From the NCBI GenBank assembly GCA_025057395.1, contig JANWXU010000035.1, forward strand, positions 1 through 32,525: a DNA stretch of 32,525 bases, read 5' to 3'. Both the position numbers and the translations under genes were made by a program. Every line of letters begins with the position of its first letter. Positions within the stretch are counted from its first letter, which is position 1. This document shows, in pieces, positions 15,028-25,900 of this stretch. The notes below the pieces were generated by a model, which was not told the origin of the DNA, did no database searches, and saw only the letters and a program-made list of their open reading frames with translations. The DNA is from Bacteroidia bacterium. GTDB lineage: Bacteria; Bacteroidota; Bacteroidia; J057; JANWXU01.

Positions 15028-16641
15028 GTAAAGGTAATATCGCTTGTATTAAGTTGCGAGTATACGGATGTTGTGGTGCCATTAATACCTGCGAGGCAAG
15101 TCCAGCCTCTACTATCTCCCCTTTGGCTAAAACAATTACATAATGACAAAGATATTTAACTAACTCCAAATCATGAGAAATAAATATGATAGATAAAACC
15201 TGCTCCCTGAAAATACTCAAAAGTAATTCAATAATTTGCTTTTGCATAGGTAAGTCAAGGGCAGCAATAGCCTCGTCACAAATTAAAACACTAGGGTTTA
15301 ACAAAAGTGCCCTAGCAATGCAAATTCTTTGCCTCTGCCCACCTGATAATTCTCTAGGGTATCGCTCTAGATAAGAATTATCAAGTCCTACTTTTTCTAA
15401 AGTAACTACTGCCAAGTTGATAGCTTGAGCTCTAGTATCCACCAGGCGATGGAACAATAAAGGTTCTGTTAAAATTTGCCTTACCTTTTGATAAGGGTTT
15501 AAAGATGCATACGGGTCTTGAAAAACCATTTGCAAATACTTACGCAAAGGCTTCAATTTTTTTTCACTATATTTACTTACCTCTTTACCCAACCAATAAA
15601 TTTTTCCTTCTGAACAAGAATAAAGCCGAAGCAAAACCTTTACCAAAGTAGACTTTCCACTGCCTGATTCTCCTACAATTCCTAATATACACTTTTGAGG
15701 CAGAGCCCAAGAAATATTTTTCAGAACCCAAGACTTTTCTTTTTTAGCCCCAAAAAACCAATTTTGAGAAGAGTAACTAAAAGAAACATTTTGCATGCTT
15801 ACTAAACTATTATTCTCAGTAGCCCAGTTTACTGCCTCCCCTAAAAGCGGAGCTATATTTTTTTTCCATCCTAACAATGCAAATATTTGCCTTGTAGAAT
15901 TTTCCATGGCGGCAGTAAATAACAATTCTGTATTACCCTTGTCAACAATTTTACCCTGGTCTATTACATACAATTGATGAGAATAATTATAAATAACTCC
16001 TAAATCGTGGCTAATTAATAAAATAGCCATGTTGGATTTGGCTTGTAAAGCAAGTAGCAGATCAAAAATAGATTTTTGGATGGTAGGATCTAGGGCAGTG
16101 GTGGGTTCATCACAAATAAGTAATTGGGGGTTAGTAATTAAAGCTTGTGCTATCATTATTCTTTGTTTTTGCCCTCCAGATAGCTCGTGCGGATAGGCAG
16201 AATAAACTTTTTCTACCTGCTCAAATTCTAACTCTTGTAGTAGATTATAAATTTGAAGCTTAGCAGCACGCAAAGATAGAGACTGATAAACCTGTAGAGA
16301 CTCTAAAATTTGTTCTCCTACCCTTTGTAAGGGGTTAAGTGAACTTTGGGGGTCTTGAAAAATAATTCGGATTTCTTGATTACGTACATACCTTAGCTGA
16401 GAAGAAGAAATTTGAAGTAAGTTAATATTACCCAAACGCCGAGATTCAAAGAAAACAACACCACTAAGCTTTTTTTTTTGGTGGGAGGAAGTAATTGTAA
16501 TAAAGTAAGAGCTAATAATGATTTACCACTTCCTGAAGCTCCTATTAAGCCTACGCGTGAAGCAGCCTCTACCTGTAAGTCTATATTTTGAAGGATTTGC
16601 TTTTCACCCAAACTTAGGCAAAGATTTTGAACATTTAGCAT
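14966..16641 (-). CDS. Fused DppD-DppF type peptide ABC transporter ATPase, interrupted by a -1 frameshift at A10
   Basis: Two NBDs of the oligopeptide/dipeptide transporter type in one chain, which powers peptide or nickel import with separate permeases. The gene begins at the ATG at 16641 with a Walker A GASGSGKS. After LLPPTK the frame is lost in a run of ten A (gene sense; 16470-16479 on the map) and the intact part continues in another frame to 14966. With one extra A the product is a smooth 558-residue protein. NBD1 continues with IIFQDPQSSLNP, LSGGQKQR, LLICDEPTTALDP and LISHD. NBD2 has GESGSGKST, VFQDPYASLNP, LSGGQRQR, a Walker B with unusual following residues (DEAIAALD in place of DEPTSALD), ISHD and a C-terminal HPYT motif. 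It starts 22 bases after ettA. Possible explanations: transcriptional slippage, a decayed gene, or a homopolymer error. No permease genes are in the window. Confidence 0.85.
16470..16479 (-). repeat. A10 homopolymer at the ABC ATPase frameshift
   Basis: Ten T on the + strand, ten A in the gene. Reading as printed gives LPPTKKKSLVVLF and then a stop 36 codons later. Adding one A (or removing two) gives LPPTKKKKLSGVVFFESRRLGNINLLQISSSQL, which joins the Walker A half to the Q-loop half with normal family spacing. Confidence 0.85.
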
Positions 16642-16663
16642 ACAAATGCTTCCCTTATAAGCC

Positions 16664-18331
16664 TTAGGTTAAAGACTTATATTTTGCTTTCTTGGTAATA
16701 TCTTTACCTCTGTGTTTTTGCAAAAATTCCACATATTCGGTAAAATTACCTTCGTAGAAAATTACCTCATTTGCTTCAAAAGCAATTATATGAGTGGCAA
16801 TACGGTCCAGAAACCATCTATCGTGTGAAATAATTAAAGCGCAACCTCCAAAATTTTCAATACCCTCTTCTAAAGCACGTAAGGTATTTACGTCTATATC
16901 ATTGGTAGGCTCGTCTAATAACAGAACATTAGCCCCCGATTTTAAAATCTTAGCTAAGTGTAAACGATTTTTTTCACCTCCTGATAAATCTTTAACTTTT
17001 TTATTTTGCTCAGTACCTGAAAAATTAAATCTTGCTACGTAAGCACGTGCATTTACTTCTCGATTACCTAAGATTATCACTTCATTGCCACCAGTAATGG
17101 CCTTAAAAACATCGTCTTCAGGATTCAAGTCTCTATGCTCCTGGTCAGCATAACCCAATACTACTGTGGAGCCTATTGTAATTTTACCGCTATCAGGTTG
17201 TAGCTCACCTGTGATTAGGCGAAATAAAGTAGTTTTACCTGCCCCATTAGGTCCAATAATTCCTACGATAGCTGCTTTAGGAATATTAAAAGAGAGGTTT
17301 TCAAAAAGAACTTTATCACCAAATCTTTTAGTAACATTTTCAAAATTAATAACTACATCACCTAGGCGAGGGCCTGAGGGAATAAATATTTCTAATTCTC
17401 TTTCTCGTTCTTGGGCATCTTGTTGTAGTAGCTTTTCATAAGCATTAAGGCGAGCTTTTCCTTTTGCCTGGCGAGCTTTAGGAGTCATATGAATCCATTC
17501 GAGCTCTCTTTGAAGAGTTTTAATGCGCTTTGTTTCAGCCTTTTCTTCTTGCTCTAAACGTTTCTTCTTTTGTTCTAACCAGGAAGAATAGTTTCCCTTC
17601 CAGGGGATACCCTGCCCCCTATCTAATTCAAGTATCCACTCAGCAACATTATCTAGAAAATACCTATCGTGGGTAACAGCAATCACAGTTCCTTTGTATT
17701 CTTGCAAATGCCTTTCTAGCCAGGCAACAGATTCGGCATCCAAGTGGTTGGTAGGCTCATCTAGCAATAAAATATCAGGCTGTTGAATAAGCAAACGACA
17801 GAGGGCAACACGCCTTTTTTCCCCTCCTGAGAGTACTCGAATAGGAGTATCGGGCGGAGGGCAGGAAAGAGCTTCCATTGCCCTAGCTAACTTAGCATCA
17901 ATTGACCAGCCATCAATGGCATCTATTTGGTCTTGCAAAGCGGCTTGCTCATTAATTAAATCTTCCATCTCCTGAGGCGTAAGCTCCTCCGCAAAGCGAG
18001 CACTAATAGCCTCATATTTATGAATAAGTTCATATACATGCTTAGCCCCTTCTTCTACTACTTCTTTCACGGTTTTATTAGGATCAAGAACTGGTTCCTG
18101 CTCCAAGTATCCCACTGTATATCCTGGTGTTAATTTAGCTTCGCCCAAAAAATCCTTATCCACCCCCGCCATAATCTTAAGTAAAGTACTTTTACCCGAA
18201 CCATTCAAACCAATTACACCTATCTTAGCTCCATAAAAGTAAGATAAATATATACCTTTTAGAACTTGTTTATTAGGCGGGTATATTTTACTAACCCCCG
18301 CCATCGAGTAAATTACTTTTTCAGTAGACAT
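16664..18331 (-). CDS. ettA: Energy-dependent translational throttle protein EttA (ABC-F)
   Basis: Ribosome-associated ABC-F ATPase that binds the E site and gates the first translation steps according to the ATP/ADP level. 555 residues, the usual length. It opens with the EttA-type YSMAGVSKIYPPNKQVLKGI. NBD1: Walker A GLNGSGKST (41-49), LSGGEKRR (167-174), DEPTNHLD (191-198). A charged linker with WIHMTPKARQAKGKARL is the P-site tRNA interaction motif. NBD2: GPNGAGKTT, LSGGEKNR, DEPTNDID. It ends in a KYKSL-type tail as in the family. It lacks membrane segments and is not a transporter. The following ATPase gene begins 22 bases downstream. Confidence 0.96.
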   Translation of the reverse strand: MSTEKVIYSMAGVSKIYPPNKQVLKGIYLSYFYGAKIGVIGLNGSGKSTLLKIMAGVDKDFLGEAKLTPGYTVGYLEQEPVLDPNKTVKEVVEEGAKHVYELIHKYEAISARFAEELTPQEMEDLINEQAALQDQIDAIDGWSIDAKLARAMEALSCPPPDTPIRVLSGGEKRRVALCRLLIQQPDILLLDEPTNHLDAESVAWLERHLQEYKGTVIAVTHDRYFLDNVAEWILELDRGQGIPWKGNYSSWLEQKKKRLEQEEKAETKRIKTLQRELEWIHMTPKARQAKGKARLNAYEKLLQQDAQERERELEIFIPSGPRLGDVVINFENVTKRFGDKVLFENLSFNIPKAAIVGIIGPNGAGKTTLFRLITGELQPDSGKITIGSTVVLGYADQEHRDLNPEDDVFKAITGGNEVIILGNREVNARAYVARFNFSGTEQNKKVKDLSGGEKNRLHLAKILKSGANVLLLDEPTNDIDVNTLRALEEGIENFGGCALIISHDRWFLDRIATHIIAFEANEVIFYEGNFTEYVEFLQKHRGKDITKKAKYKSLT

Positions 18332-18392
18332 AAATAGCTATTGAAAGTAAATTAAATAAATTAGAAAATTAGGAGAAAAAATTAAAAGATAC

Positions 18393-19865
18393 TTAATGAA
18401 TAACAAAAGGCATAGTATAAGTCTGAAAAGATGTGTGCTCTCTTAGTTGTACAAAATAAAATCCTTGGGGTAAGGGTGGTAAAAAAATAGTAGTAGTCAA
18501 ATTTTCAGTACAAACTTGCAATGGAACAAATAATTGACCATAGGAATTAAACAAAAGGATCTGACTATTTGAAAGATCTTTGCCAGTCAGGTGAATTATA
18601 TCGGTTGCGGGATTAGGATAAAGCACTAAAGAAGAAACACTAGGAGCACCTGTGGCTATCTCTAGTGGATCATTATCTAATAAATTAACAGTAAACTTAT
18701 TATAAAAACCTAGCTGTGCATTAGGACTTGTAGAAGTAAGAAGTACACTAAACTGCATTTTAGGAGGGTCAGGAAATAAATTATTAAGAATGGGTATCTT
18801 AATTTGTTTAAGTGTATCCCCAGGTAAAAAAATCAAATTTCCTCGCACAGGTAAATAATTTTGATTTTCTAGGGCAGTACCCTCAACTGTTCGATAGTTT
18901 ACTCTAATATCCTCAAACCAAGGATAAGATAGACGCACTTTTAAATCCAATGTATTCTCAAAATTTCCTGTTACTTCTAAAATCGTAGTATCCGCTAAAC
19001 AACGGGGGTCTAAAGGAGGACAATTTACTTGAAATTGTACATTAGGCTTAAAATCATCATCAATAATATGCACTCTAACTTGAGAAGGATACCCTAAGAT
19101 GTAGCCCTCTGAAACTCGAGTAAGGTAGCAATCGAAAAATAGAGTATCTTCATACAAAATGTTATCCAAAATAGGAATTTCTATTTTAAGCAAACTATCT
19201 TGAGAAGAAAAAGAAAAGGTAGTATCTAAGGGAATGTAATTTTTGAAGGGAATAGCAGTGCCTGGCCTTGTTTCGAGCGAAATAGTACCGGAGTTTCTAA
19301 GTTGCTGGGCTTGTAATGTAAGAATTACCTTTTTGCTATTTTCCAGAGTAGAAATATGCGGATAAGTGAATGTCCAAGCGGGTAAGTCATTATCTTGAAT
19401 AACAACATTAATTTTATCAATATTACCAATTTTAAGATTGTGAGTAGAGTTGATTGCTACATAAAAAATTTCTTGATTCTCAATTAACGCATCATCTACT
19501 ATTTTTACTACAATTTCTTTTATAGAATCCCCAGGCATAAATGTAAGAGAGTCAGTTAATAAAATAAAGTCCTGGAAGGATAAACACGTCGGAGTGATAT
19601 TTTGCGCTTTTAAGGTAACAGTAGCCGAAGTAGAAGCAAACGCCTTATCTAAGGTAACGGAAATTCGCAAAATACCAATGCCTTCATTAACCACAATCTG
19701 ACTTTCTACAAAAGAAATAGCGGGTATAGAGCCAGCATCAAAACTATTGCTTTTTGTTACCAGGGGAGGAAAAGTTAATAAAAAGAAAAATAGCAATAAA
19801 CTTAAGTTTCGCAGTTTAGAAATATAAAAACGCTCTAAATTGAGCGTTAGGTAAATAAATTTCAT
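18393..19865 (-). CDS. Secreted Calx-beta protein with T9SS type A sorting domain
   Basis: I start at the ATG at 19865 (490 residues). The longer frame begins with TTG at 19940 and runs through a terminator hairpin, so it is unlikely. A hydrophobic signal segment SLLLFFFLLTFPPLV follows an unusually long basic n-region (about 20 residues). Three Calx-beta-like modules of about 110 residues follow, each with an NEG-like start, a FxPGDxxKxIxIPIxxD strand and an acidic D-D/N end (for example MPGDSIKEIVVKIVDD). The last 85 residues have LVLYPNPATDIIHL and a terminal beta pattern with GFYFVQL, the type A T9SS C-terminal domain. Expected outcome: export by T9SS and anchoring or release at the surface. 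The ligand is unknown. Confidence 0.85.
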   Translation of the reverse strand: MKFIYLTLNLERFYISKLRNLSLLLFFFLLTFPPLVTKSNSFDAGSIPAISFVESQIVVNEGIGILRISVTLDKAFASTSATVTLKAQNITPTCLSFQDFILLTDSLTFMPGDSIKEIVVKIVDDALIENQEIFYVAINSTHNLKIGNIDKINVVIQDNDLPAWTFTYPHISTLENSKKVILTLQAQQLRNSGTISLETRPGTAIPFKNYIPLDTTFSFSSQDSLLKIEIPILDNILYEDTLFFDCYLTRVSEGYILGYPSQVRVHIIDDDFKPNVQFQVNCPPLDPRCLADTTILEVTGNFENTLDLKVRLSYPWFEDIRVNYRTVEGTALENQNYLPVRGNLIFLPGDTLKQIKIPILNNLFPDPPKMQFSVLLTSTSPNAQLGFYNKFTVNLLDNDPLEIATGAPSVSSLVLYPNPATDIIHLTGKDLSNSQILLFNSYGQLFVPLQVCTENLTTTIFLPPLPQGFYFVQLREHTSFQTYTMPFVIH

Positions 19866-19872
19866 AATCAAT

Positions 19873-19939
19873 AAAAATGACCCAATTGCATACAAATTTA
19901 ATTTTTTTCTTTGAAAATTTACACGCTGCAATTGGGTCA
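19873..19939 (-). terminator. Rho-independent terminator after the BNR/sortilin-like gene
   Basis: In the minus direction a perfect 13-bp stem (TGACCCAATTGCA at 19939-19927 on the minus strand, paired with TGCAATTGGGTCA at 19890-19878) encloses a 36-base AT-rich loop and is followed at once by five U (19877-19873). It starts 19 bases past the stop codon of the gene at 19958-22876. The loop contains TAAATTTG (19900-19893, minus strand), which matches the -7 promoter consensus and could start the next gene, whose ATG is at 19865; the -33 element is poor. Confidence 0.65.
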
Positions 19940-19957
19940 AATTTATAATTACCTATT

Positions 19958-22876
19958 TTATTCTATTATAAGTTTGGTCGTTTTTATAGTCAATTTTGCT
20001 CCCTTATAAAAGGAATATTTCAATACATAAGTACCTTTAGCAAGAGTAGAAAAATCTAAAATTTCTCGATGTAAGCCAGCAGGTAGATAAGAATAAGAAT
20101 AAGCTTTGAGTATTTTTCCATCGAGGCTATAGATTTCCAAGTTTACATCAGAAGGAGTATCTAAAATAAACTCAACAGTTGCTGTTTGTTGAGCAGGATT
20201 AGGATAAATGCATATATAGGAATCCTTTTGCAGGGGCGTGGGATTAAAATTACTTGTGGTTCGATTCCCCTGAGTTAAACGACTTTCAAAAACGCCCCTA
20301 CCAAAAGTGGCTATGTAAATTTTAGGATCTTTAGCAGCCTCTAAGTAGTTAACGTTTTCTAAACAACGGCTACGAGGGTCATTATTCTCATAGCGCTCAC
20401 ATCGATACTTATAGTCCCATTGTTTATAAAAAATATCAAAAACAGGAACTCTTTCCATATCACCCCTATTAGCACTTAACCATTCAATATCGTCGTTATC
20501 CTTACCTAGTTGGGTAGTAGAGATATGATAAAGGCCATATTCAGTGCCTACTAGCAAAAGCGTAGTATCAGCAGGGGTAGCAGGCTTAGGGTTAGGATGA
20601 AATAGCGCACTATAGATAGGCATAAATGGCATACTACCATGGATAGGAGAAAACGTAGGTTTTTGTCCTGTTCGAGCATCAAAGCTAACATAAATACGGT
20701 AGTTTTTAGAAAAATCAACTTCGTCGAATAAATCATATCCCCCATATGTAACTACTAAAGTTTCGGGGTCGGCAGGGTTCACAGTAAGGCTTGTTATCCA
20801 TTTTCTAGGAGTATTAGGAGGAGTTATGTCTTCCACCTTAAATTTACTTCCTGCAGAAGTATCGGGATTATGTGCTTGGGTTATTCTAAATATTTTTCCT
20901 TTAGTAGTACCTGCAAAAACAGTATGGGTAGTATCCCCTGAAACAGTAATAGCTGAGAAATAACTGTTAGGATCTATTTTGTCACGTGTAATAGCTGTCC
21001 ACGTAGGAGGCGGTAAGGAGTCTGACCCAAAGGGATTAAAAGGATTTTTGACAAGCCATATTCGCTGCGAAGTGCAATAAAATAAGTATTGAGGATTGAG
21101 TACAACGCTATTGCGTGATACACGATTACCCGTAGTTTTTACATTCAGCACCTCATCTAGTACAAAAGCCGTAATAGGATAAGGATTATCTGTAGGATCC
21201 GGAACCTGAGTATTAGGTTTAAGAATATTATCATTTCGAAATTCATATTTCGGGTTATTTTCAGGAAAGCCAAAAAAGCGCTCAAAATTTTCTCCATCAT
21301 CCAAAGAGCGTTGGAGAATTGCACCAGGTAAAGCAGCTACTATATTGGAAGGATTGAAAATAGAAGACCTTACCCTCCCTCTTTGGGTACGAAGAATAGG
21401 TCGGTACTTTTGGTCATACACATGCTGCCGAAAACGCTGCAAAAGTCCAGTATTTTGAGTAGAAACCAATATTTCGTCTCTCAAATTAGCTGCTACACTA
21501 ATTGCCGGAGTAGTATTATAGTAACCAGTTGCTAATTGAAATGTTTTTCCTCCATCAGTTGTCCTTATAATTTCATTATCTGAGCTGAAATAAATGATAT
21601 TAGGATTAGAAGGGTGAATAGCGGCATTATGCAAGTTCGCGGGCACATAGTCTTCAAAGCGGGGTAAAGTACGAGAAGAGGTAAAAGAAGCCCATCCTCT
21701 GGCAGGGGAATAGTCTAATAGCTGCTGCCCTCCCATCCAAATGTGATGCGGGTCTTCAGGATCTACTAGTAATAAAACACTATACACTCCTCTACCTCGT
21801 CCAGCTCTAGTAGCTAAAGGAGCAAACGACAAATTAGGAGGAACCGTGCCTATTGCCGTTGAACGGGGAGCAATTTGTTGCCAGGTATTAGCAGCGTCTT
21901 CCGATTTCCAAACGCCCGCTAAAAAGCCATTTAAATTGACTTCTAAGATATATACTATGTTTCTATTACTAGGAGCCACTGCTACCTCCATTCTTCTTTT
22001 AGGTACATTACTAAATACGTCAGCTGTATTCCGAGGTAGTAGTATATCCCCTATAACTTTTGTAAAAGTATTACCATTATCGTCAGAAACAAACACATTA
22101 TTATGAGTAGCTACATACACCCGCCCACCATTACCAAACTCAATATCCATAATAGGGGCATTTCGTAAAGAATCAACAGAACTACGTAGAGTAGGAATGG
22201 CAGCATTATAATTATCTACAGGGCGAGAAACAGTCCGAAGCCTATCATCACTATAAAAAATTCCTCGGTGTGTGCCAATGAAAACACGTCCATTGGGTGC
22301 TACCGCTACTTTTTGAATGGAGATAAAGGGATTACGCGTATCAAAAGATGTATTAGGATAAACGAACTTGTCACTCCAAGTGGCATTAATGTTGCTAAAA
22401 GTCTTACCCCCATCTTCAGACTTAAATACCCCCTGACCCGGCAATCCTACATATCCTAAGTACCCTTCCTGATAAGTATTCAAATCAGCTAAAGGCGGAA
22501 TAAAAAGACTAGGAGCATCAGTATTATAATTAAAAACCATTTCACCAGTACCTACATAGATAATATTTTCATTATTAGGGTCTATAGCTATTGAAGAAAC
22601 AGATAAACATCGATTAATATTAGGATTATTTGTAACCTTATTAAAACCGACAACAGGCTGCCAACGAAAACCTCCGTCTGTAGATTCCCACAAGCCCCCC
22701 CCTATAGCACCAGCATATAGTTTCCCACTTTTTGTAATAGCTAAAGCACGAGTACGCCCCCCAAAGTTATCTGGACCAATATTTCGCCATGCATAGTCAA
22801 AAGGCTGAGAGAAGAGCAAAAATGGAAACAAAATAGCGCTTATTATTAAAGCAAAATTCTTTGTGAGCCCAAGCAT
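19958..22876 (-). CDS. Secreted BNR/sortilin (VPS10)-like beta-propeller protein with T9SS type A sorting domain
   Basis: 972 residues. Signal peptide with hydrophobic core, ending LLFS before Gln24. The mature start carries WRNIGPDNFGGRTRALAI and GAIGGGLWESTDGG, the pattern of the large Bacteroidota family annotated as glycosyl hydrolase/VPS10 or 'exo-alpha-sialidase-like'. Asp-box elements (S-x-D-x-G-x-x-W or similar: KSEDGGKTF, VSDDNGNTF, RTTDGGKTF, KSEDAANTW) recur through residues about 60-500, which indicates beta-propeller blades. The C-terminal 85 residues with ICIYPNPAQQTATVEF and LAKGTYVLKYSF are a type A T9SS signal. No catalytic function can be assigned; sialidase activity should not be assumed. 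A strong hairpin terminator follows the stop. Confidence 0.88.
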   Translation of the reverse strand: MLGLTKNFALIISAILFPFLLFSQPFDYAWRNIGPDNFGGRTRALAITKSGKLYAGAIGGGLWESTDGGFRWQPVVGFNKVTNNPNINRCLSVSSIAIDPNNENIIYVGTGEMVFNYNTDAPSLFIPPLADLNTYQEGYLGYVGLPGQGVFKSEDGGKTFSNINATWSDKFVYPNTSFDTRNPFISIQKVAVAPNGRVFIGTHRGIFYSDDRLRTVSRPVDNYNAAIPTLRSSVDSLRNAPIMDIEFGNGGRVYVATHNNVFVSDDNGNTFTKVIGDILLPRNTADVFSNVPKRRMEVAVAPSNRNIVYILEVNLNGFLAGVWKSEDAANTWQQIAPRSTAIGTVPPNLSFAPLATRAGRGRGVYSVLLLVDPEDPHHIWMGGQQLLDYSPARGWASFTSSRTLPRFEDYVPANLHNAAIHPSNPNIIYFSSDNEIIRTTDGGKTFQLATGYYNTTPAISVAANLRDEILVSTQNTGLLQRFRQHVYDQKYRPILRTQRGRVRSSIFNPSNIVAALPGAILQRSLDDGENFERFFGFPENNPKYEFRNDNILKPNTQVPDPTDNPYPITAFVLDEVLNVKTTGNRVSRNSVVLNPQYLFYCTSQRIWLVKNPFNPFGSDSLPPPTWTAITRDKIDPNSYFSAITVSGDTTHTVFAGTTKGKIFRITQAHNPDTSAGSKFKVEDITPPNTPRKWITSLTVNPADPETLVVTYGGYDLFDEVDFSKNYRIYVSFDARTGQKPTFSPIHGSMPFMPIYSALFHPNPKPATPADTTLLLVGTEYGLYHISTTQLGKDNDDIEWLSANRGDMERVPVFDIFYKQWDYKYRCERYENNDPRSRCLENVNYLEAAKDPKIYIATFGRGVFESRLTQGNRTTSNFNPTPLQKDSYICIYPNPAQQTATVEFILDTPSDVNLEIYSLDGKILKAYSYSYLPAGLHREILDFSTLAKGTYVLKYSFYKGAKLTIKTTKLIIE

Positions 22877-22927
22877 ATCTTAACCCTAAATAAAATGTAA
22901 TTGGCTAACTCTAAATTTATCAAAAAA

Positions 22928-22935
22928 CAAATATA
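22928..22935 (-). promoter_or_regulatory. Possible -7 promoter element before the BNR-like gene
   Basis: TATATTTG on the minus strand matches TAnnTTTG, about 50 bases before the ATG at 22876. A TTG exists upstream (22967-22965) but at 29 bp, which is outside the usual spacing, so this is a half match. Confidence 0.35.
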
Positions 22936-22977
22936 ATAAAAAAGAATATGCCTAAATTATAAATCAAGGAAACAACA

Positions 22978-25900
22978 TTAAAAGTCTAGCCTTTGTATGA
23001 ATCGGTTAATTTCAAGAGAAAAATTTATTCTTTGCCCTAACGCATCCCAAGAATCAGGAAAAGTATTAGGATAAAAGGATCCTAGAATAGGATAATTAAT
23101 ACTAAAAAATCCTTTACCAAAAGAAAAACTAATTCCAGCGGCATAGGCAGTTCTTACCTCGTTTTTGCCTATTCTAGGCATTGCACCAATATCTAGAAAA
23201 CCATGAACAAAATCTAATAATTTAACAGGAGCCTGGATAGTTAAATTAGCAGATACTAACCAATCATCTGTATAGGGTTCAAGCTCAAGAATAATACCAT
23301 CTTCATAAGTCCAGCTACGAAAGCCTCCCATATCTGCAACTAGTTGTCGGCTTAAAAAGCCTGTTGTTTCTTGCTTTCTATCTAACAAAATACTTTCTCC
23401 CAAAGGGTCACGGCTACCACTGAAGCGATAGGCTAAATCAAAAGGAACTTCTTGGTTTAATAGCCACTTGCCTGCAAAGCTACGTAGAGAAATAAAAGCA
23501 TGCTGAGTGTAACGATAGCTTATAAAAGGCGCAATACTTATCCTTACTGCTTGGGCATTATGGTAACCTAATTCAAAATCCCATCCATATTCCCATAACC
23601 TTTTATCCATTGAATAGTGCCAATCGATAGCAATAAAGTAAGGGCGAAAATCTTGCTCCACTCGCCATTCCGCCCCTACATACCGAGCTAATTGATGAGA
23701 ACGGAGAGTAAGATAATGAATTGGAGCCCTGCGCCAATTGGGCTGTAAGCGATAAAAAGGAGAAGCAAAGACTTTTTCAGAAGATAATATCTTTTGAAAA
23801 GGTTGAAAATAAAAAGTAATTGAATTTTTGAGGCGAAAAAGATCCGAGAATTGGGCAACTCTTGTTTTCCACTCAATTTTTCTAAATATCTCGTTAGGAA
23901 ATACCCGTAAAGTAAAGCCTGCACTGCCTACAAGTCTCTTACTACCTAAACTATACATTGGCATTAGATGGAACTCAAAATGCTGCCTAGGATAGGGCTG
24001 AAAATAAAAAAGTCCTCCTGCCATAAATCCATCGTTAGCATTGGCTCCTAAAGCAGGTATCCAAAATATAGGTTTTTGATACATATTTTCTAGGCGGTAT
24101 AAAAACTTTAGCTCTATCTCCGGAAAAGCAGGCAAAAAGCTTCTATTGTAATACAAATTATTATGAACATTTCTTTCGGGCAGCACCTGCGTAGGATTTA
24201 TAACTACAATATGCCATCTTTCAGCATCTTCAAGTTCGCAAACAACGGTAATTTTATTGAGAAAAGGCTCCGTTTTAAGGGTTTGTAAAATCTGATGACT
24301 TTTATCTTGAATAGCTAAAATAGCAGGCAACAAAAAACCACTTTTATTCTCAATATGAATGTAGAGCTTACCATTTTCGTTTTCAACATTTTCAATTTTG
24401 AAATCTACAGTTTCTTTAGTATTAACAAGTCCTTGAAAAAACCATGTTAAGTCTTTTTGACTTACCTTTTCGAAAACAGCTTGCATATCTTGTGGGTAGG
24501 GATGTTTGAACTGCCACTGCGCAAAATAGGCTTGCATGCACTTATCAAAAAGAGCTTGTCCTAAATAATTTTCTAGGTAATTGAGAGCAAAAACAGATTT
24601 GGTATAAACAATTAACCCATAATTAATGCGAGTATACCAATCGGCTGGCAAGCTAATAGGCTGAACTCTATTAGTAGACTCGACAAACTTATACGAAAAT
24701 TTAGCTAGCGTAGCATTTCCAAATAAGTCGCCGCCTAAAAAGAATCGCCTTCTGGGCAATTGCAGGTCATTTTGAAATTTTTTCTTCAAAGATAAATCAG
24801 GAGAGTAGCTTGTAATGCCCTCCAAAATATCCATTATCCGATTTTCATAGTAAGAATTAAGGCCCTCATCTAGCCAGGGATATAAGCGCTCATTAGAAGC
24901 CAAAACACCATAAAACCAATTATGGCCTAGTTCATGCACAATTACCCTTCGAAGTGTAGAAGAATTATTTATAGGTCCTATTACCGTAATCATAGGGTAT
25001 TCCATTCCACTACCAGCTCCCAAGGCTCCACTTACTGCTGTTGCTTGCGGATAAGGATATTCCCCTACTAGCTTTGAGTACCAATAAATTGCTTCTTTGA
25101 TGTACTTGGTTGCCTCCTGCCAGTGCTTCTTTTCTGAAGCTCTATATAGAGCCTTAACTTGGATAATTCTTTTAGAATAGGGTAAAAGTAAAGTATCTCT
25201 ATCTTCGATGTATTCCTTATCACAAAACCAAGCAAAATCATGCACACTATCGGCAACAAAATGATAAATTATATTTTTAGGATTTTTAGAGTCGGCAAAT
25301 TCTCTTTGCAGCACTCCTGTAGCAGCAATCTTGTATTCTTTAGGTAAACTTATTTGTACGTCAAAACGTCCCCATTCACTATAAAATTCACCCTGGTCTA
25401 AATAAGGCATGGGGTGCCATCCTTGGGCGTCTAATACTACAGGTTTAGGATACCATTGGGTAATTTGATATTGATTATCAGTATGCCCCATTCGTGAAAA
25501 TGTATATGGAATTTTCACACGAAAAGGAGTTTTTATCTTAATGCTTTTACCGGAATTCAAAGGAAAGGGTAATTTCAAAAGCAAAACTTCTAAAATCTTT
25601 TTTTGTTTAGCTACGTAAAAGGCACTGCCTTCTATCGTATTCAAAATAGGATGCTCCACGGGTAAATAGCTCCACTCAATGGGTTGTCCTTCAATACTAA
25701 AGTTCAAACTATCTATTCCTCCCCTTTCCTCATCTCGAGCATAATAAAAGCTAAGATTATTATTTTCTACTTGATGGCGGGTAAAAGGAGTATTCCTGCT
25801 TTGGTAAGCATTAGGCCATAAATGAAGGTAAATATAAGTAAGAGCACTATCGGCATTATTGTAGTAAATACACTCCCACTCTCCTTTTAGAAAGTGGCTT

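Noticed and set aside
14966-16641. Defence or antibiotic-resistance ABC protein
   Set aside because: The motifs and C-terminal HPYT element are those of oligopeptide-transporter ATPases, and the neighbour is EttA rather than a resistance ABC-F protein.
19866-19940. TTG start for the Calx-beta protein
   Set aside because: The extra codons are the terminator hairpin and AT-rich spacer; the ATG at 19865 is more plausible.
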